Positions 37,421 through 38,979 of a DNA stretch of 38,979 bases are shown here, one piece after another. Positions within the stretch are counted from its first letter, which is position 1. Every line of letters starts with the position of its first letter. The DNA lies in NCBI GenBank assembly GCA_905250885.1, contig CAJNOQ010000924.1, forward strand, positions 1 through 38,979. The letters run 5' to 3'. Origin of the DNA: Didymodactylos carnosus (lineage: Eukaryota > Rotifera > Eurotatoria > Philodinida > Philodinidae). A program made the translations under genes and the position numbers. The notes below the pieces were generated by a model. It was not told the DNA's origin, did no database searches, and saw only the letters and a list, made by a program, of their open reading frames with translations.

Positions 37421-38776
37421 ATGGATAGAAACCGATGGATATCGATTGTTCTATGTTTAACTGGTATTATATTTGTTGTTAGCGGTATTGTGTTGATTGT
37501 TATAGGCGATTCAACTGTTAAAAAACTGATGAATAAGGTATAGCTACCTCTTTTTAGCTTCTGTTTCTATTAAATTTATGCTTATTTCATACACTGCTCT
37601 TCTCAGTTGAGACTTCTATCTATATACTCAACTCTGATTATATTTATTTGTCTGCGAAGGTACTAATAGTATCGTAATATGTACCAAAAGACATTAAAAA
37701 ATTGTAAATATATTCAAAATCATGTCGAAGGAATACGAAAAATCGTCACTAACGACGGAACTTGTTCCGAATGGTATCCCTTAAGAATGTTTTGTTGGCT
37801 TAGCTGTCTTTTCTTTTTTTTAGGAATTACAGCTGAAAGAAGGCACACTGTTGTATAACAATTGGGTTTCATCACCTGTACCAATTTATTTATTCTTATA
37901 TGTGTTTGATTTAAAAAATGTAGATGAATTTCTAAATGGATCGAAGCCAGTTTTGTACCAGCGTGGTCCATTCGTATATCGGTAAGCAGGAGATTTTTTC
38001 ACTGTTCAGTAGGGTTCTAGATCTTTTTATTATTGATTTTAGTGAAAATCGTACAAAAATCAACATCGTATCGAATGCAAATCAGACGATATCATATCAG
38101 GAACCAAGAACTTACACGTTTGATCGTTCAAGATCAAGTGAAGATGTTAGCACAACTACATTTACAACAATTAATGTAGTTTATATGGTAAGATCAATTA
38201 ATCACATCACACTTTCGAAGTCGATTAATTCAATTTGTCGATTTAGACATTGTTAAATTACATAAGAACCATAAAATCGACCGTTGACCGTCGAATTATT
38301 GGAGAAATATTATCCTCATTTAATGAAAAGCCGGTTATGAAACGAACAGTTCATGAATATCTTTGGGGTTACACTGATCCTTTGCTCTCGCTAGCAAAAT
38401 CAATGCTACCAGATTTAGTTACCGATGATCAAATTGCTGTATTTGGACAAGCTGTAAATATGATATTAAAATACATGTTTATTACGACACTTTTGAAAAA
38501 TTTTCGTTTAGATGAGTTCTGTAGGATACGATGTATGGTTAATTAATAATGGTATCAATAATATCAATCAAGTTGGATTTATTGAAAGTTTTAATCACTC
38601 CAATTCATTACCATATTGGTCGGATAAATATGCGAATATGATCAATGGCACAGGTAGGAGAATAGAACTCTTTCTGATGGTAGCTATCTACTGGCTTTTA
38701 CTTTAGACAGTACATTGTGTCATCCTGATGTGAAAAAATCAGAAAATCTTTATTTTCATTTAAGAGATATTTGCAG
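37421..38776 (+). CDS. CD36/SCARB-family scavenger receptor, N-terminal part (cut by right edge)
   Basis: Class B scavenger receptors are two-pass membrane proteins with a large glycosylated ectodomain that bind lipids, lipoproteins or act in lysosomes (LIMP-2). Six exons: 37421-37537, 37824-37981, 38043-38187, 38247-38453, 38512-38653 and 38707-38776, about 279 residues, all splices in frame. Residues 6-30 form the N-terminal membrane segment (WISIVLCLTGIIFVVSGIVL). Family motifs: LKEGTLLYNNWVSSPVPIY, VFDLKNVDEFLNGSKP, QRGPFVYR, TVHEYLWGYTDPLLSL, LPYWSDKYANMINGT and a DICR block. Several N-x-S/T sites are visible (NGS, NRT, NQT, NHS, NGT). The start ATG gives a short cytoplasmic MDRNR before the membrane segment, usual for the family. 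Which member (CD36, SCARB1 or SCARB2 type) cannot be decided from this part. The rest lies beyond the window. Confidence 0.92.
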
Positions 38777-38979
38777 GTAATCAAAGAATATATGATGCGC
38801 GTAATGCAAACTTCAAGTGGAATTTTTTTTGGCATTATTATACATATTCAGATTCAGCTTAACGAGCTGATTACGAATAACACCTTCCGTGCAATCCAAA
38901 AGCCATTTCTTCATGGAGAAAAACTCAAATTACTAAGAGGACCTCAAAAATACCCCAAACCATCCTCTATGATGAAATT
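38777..38979 (+). other. Unresolved right edge after the sixth CD36-family exon
   Basis: The donor GTAATC at 38777 ends the last recognisable exon. What follows should be intron and perhaps the next exon, but no segment matches the expected SIYAVFE-type continuation. The plus strand is open in one frame from 38777 to the edge, and the minus strand has a short frame MKKWLLDCTEGVIRNQLVKL. I recognise neither, and neither has support as a gene. Confidence 0.3.

Overview
The window is animal nuclear DNA. Genes are split by many short introns with GT..AG ends, the sequence is very AT-rich outside exons, and every recognisable protein is a eukaryotic or metazoan family: Mediator MED12, spliceosomal helicase DHX16, non-muscle myosin II heavy chain, ARP2, a CD36/SCARB scavenger receptor and an UNC93-like membrane protein. 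The compact introns, A/T-rich codons (CAA for Gln, CGT for Arg) and scattered small DNA transposons would fit a small invertebrate such as a bdelloid rotifer. That organism guess is inference only; nothing in the sequence proves it.

Layout, left to right. 1-1426 (-): N-terminal part of MED12, running off the left edge. 2063-7434 (-): DHX16/Prp2 in six exons, with a 219-bp hAT-like MITE in its last intron. 7435-10552: mostly non-coding, with a decayed inverted copy of part of a myosin exon at 7984-8076. 10553-14239 (+): a four-exon UNC93-like membrane protein whose first intron holds two inverted-repeat elements. 15553-25923 (-): a complete non-muscle myosin II heavy chain in about 29 exons, including a 17-nt micro-exon that encodes most of the P-loop and one strong candidate cassette exon at loop 1. 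25924-32272: more than 6 kb of AT-rich DNA with no gene I can support. 32281-33349: a 1,069-bp hAT-like element with a near-perfect 8-bp target-site duplication. 33358-35289: non-coding, with a 58-bp palindrome. 35290-36762 (+): ARP2 in five exons. 37421 to the right edge (+): a CD36/SCARB receptor, cut by the window.

The genes do not form an operon or one pathway; this is ordinary mixed animal gene order. Myosin II and ARP2 both act in the actin cytoskeleton, and MED12 and DHX16 both act in mRNA production, but the sequence gives no sign that neighbours are co-regulated. The best leads are the transposon insertions with visible duplications, the GC-rich palindromic module array inside the larger hAT-like element, the inverted myosin fragment, and the micro-exon and cassette-exon structure of the myosin head. 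Exon boundaries were read by eye and mostly checked by reading-frame continuity across splices; no database search or transcript data were available.
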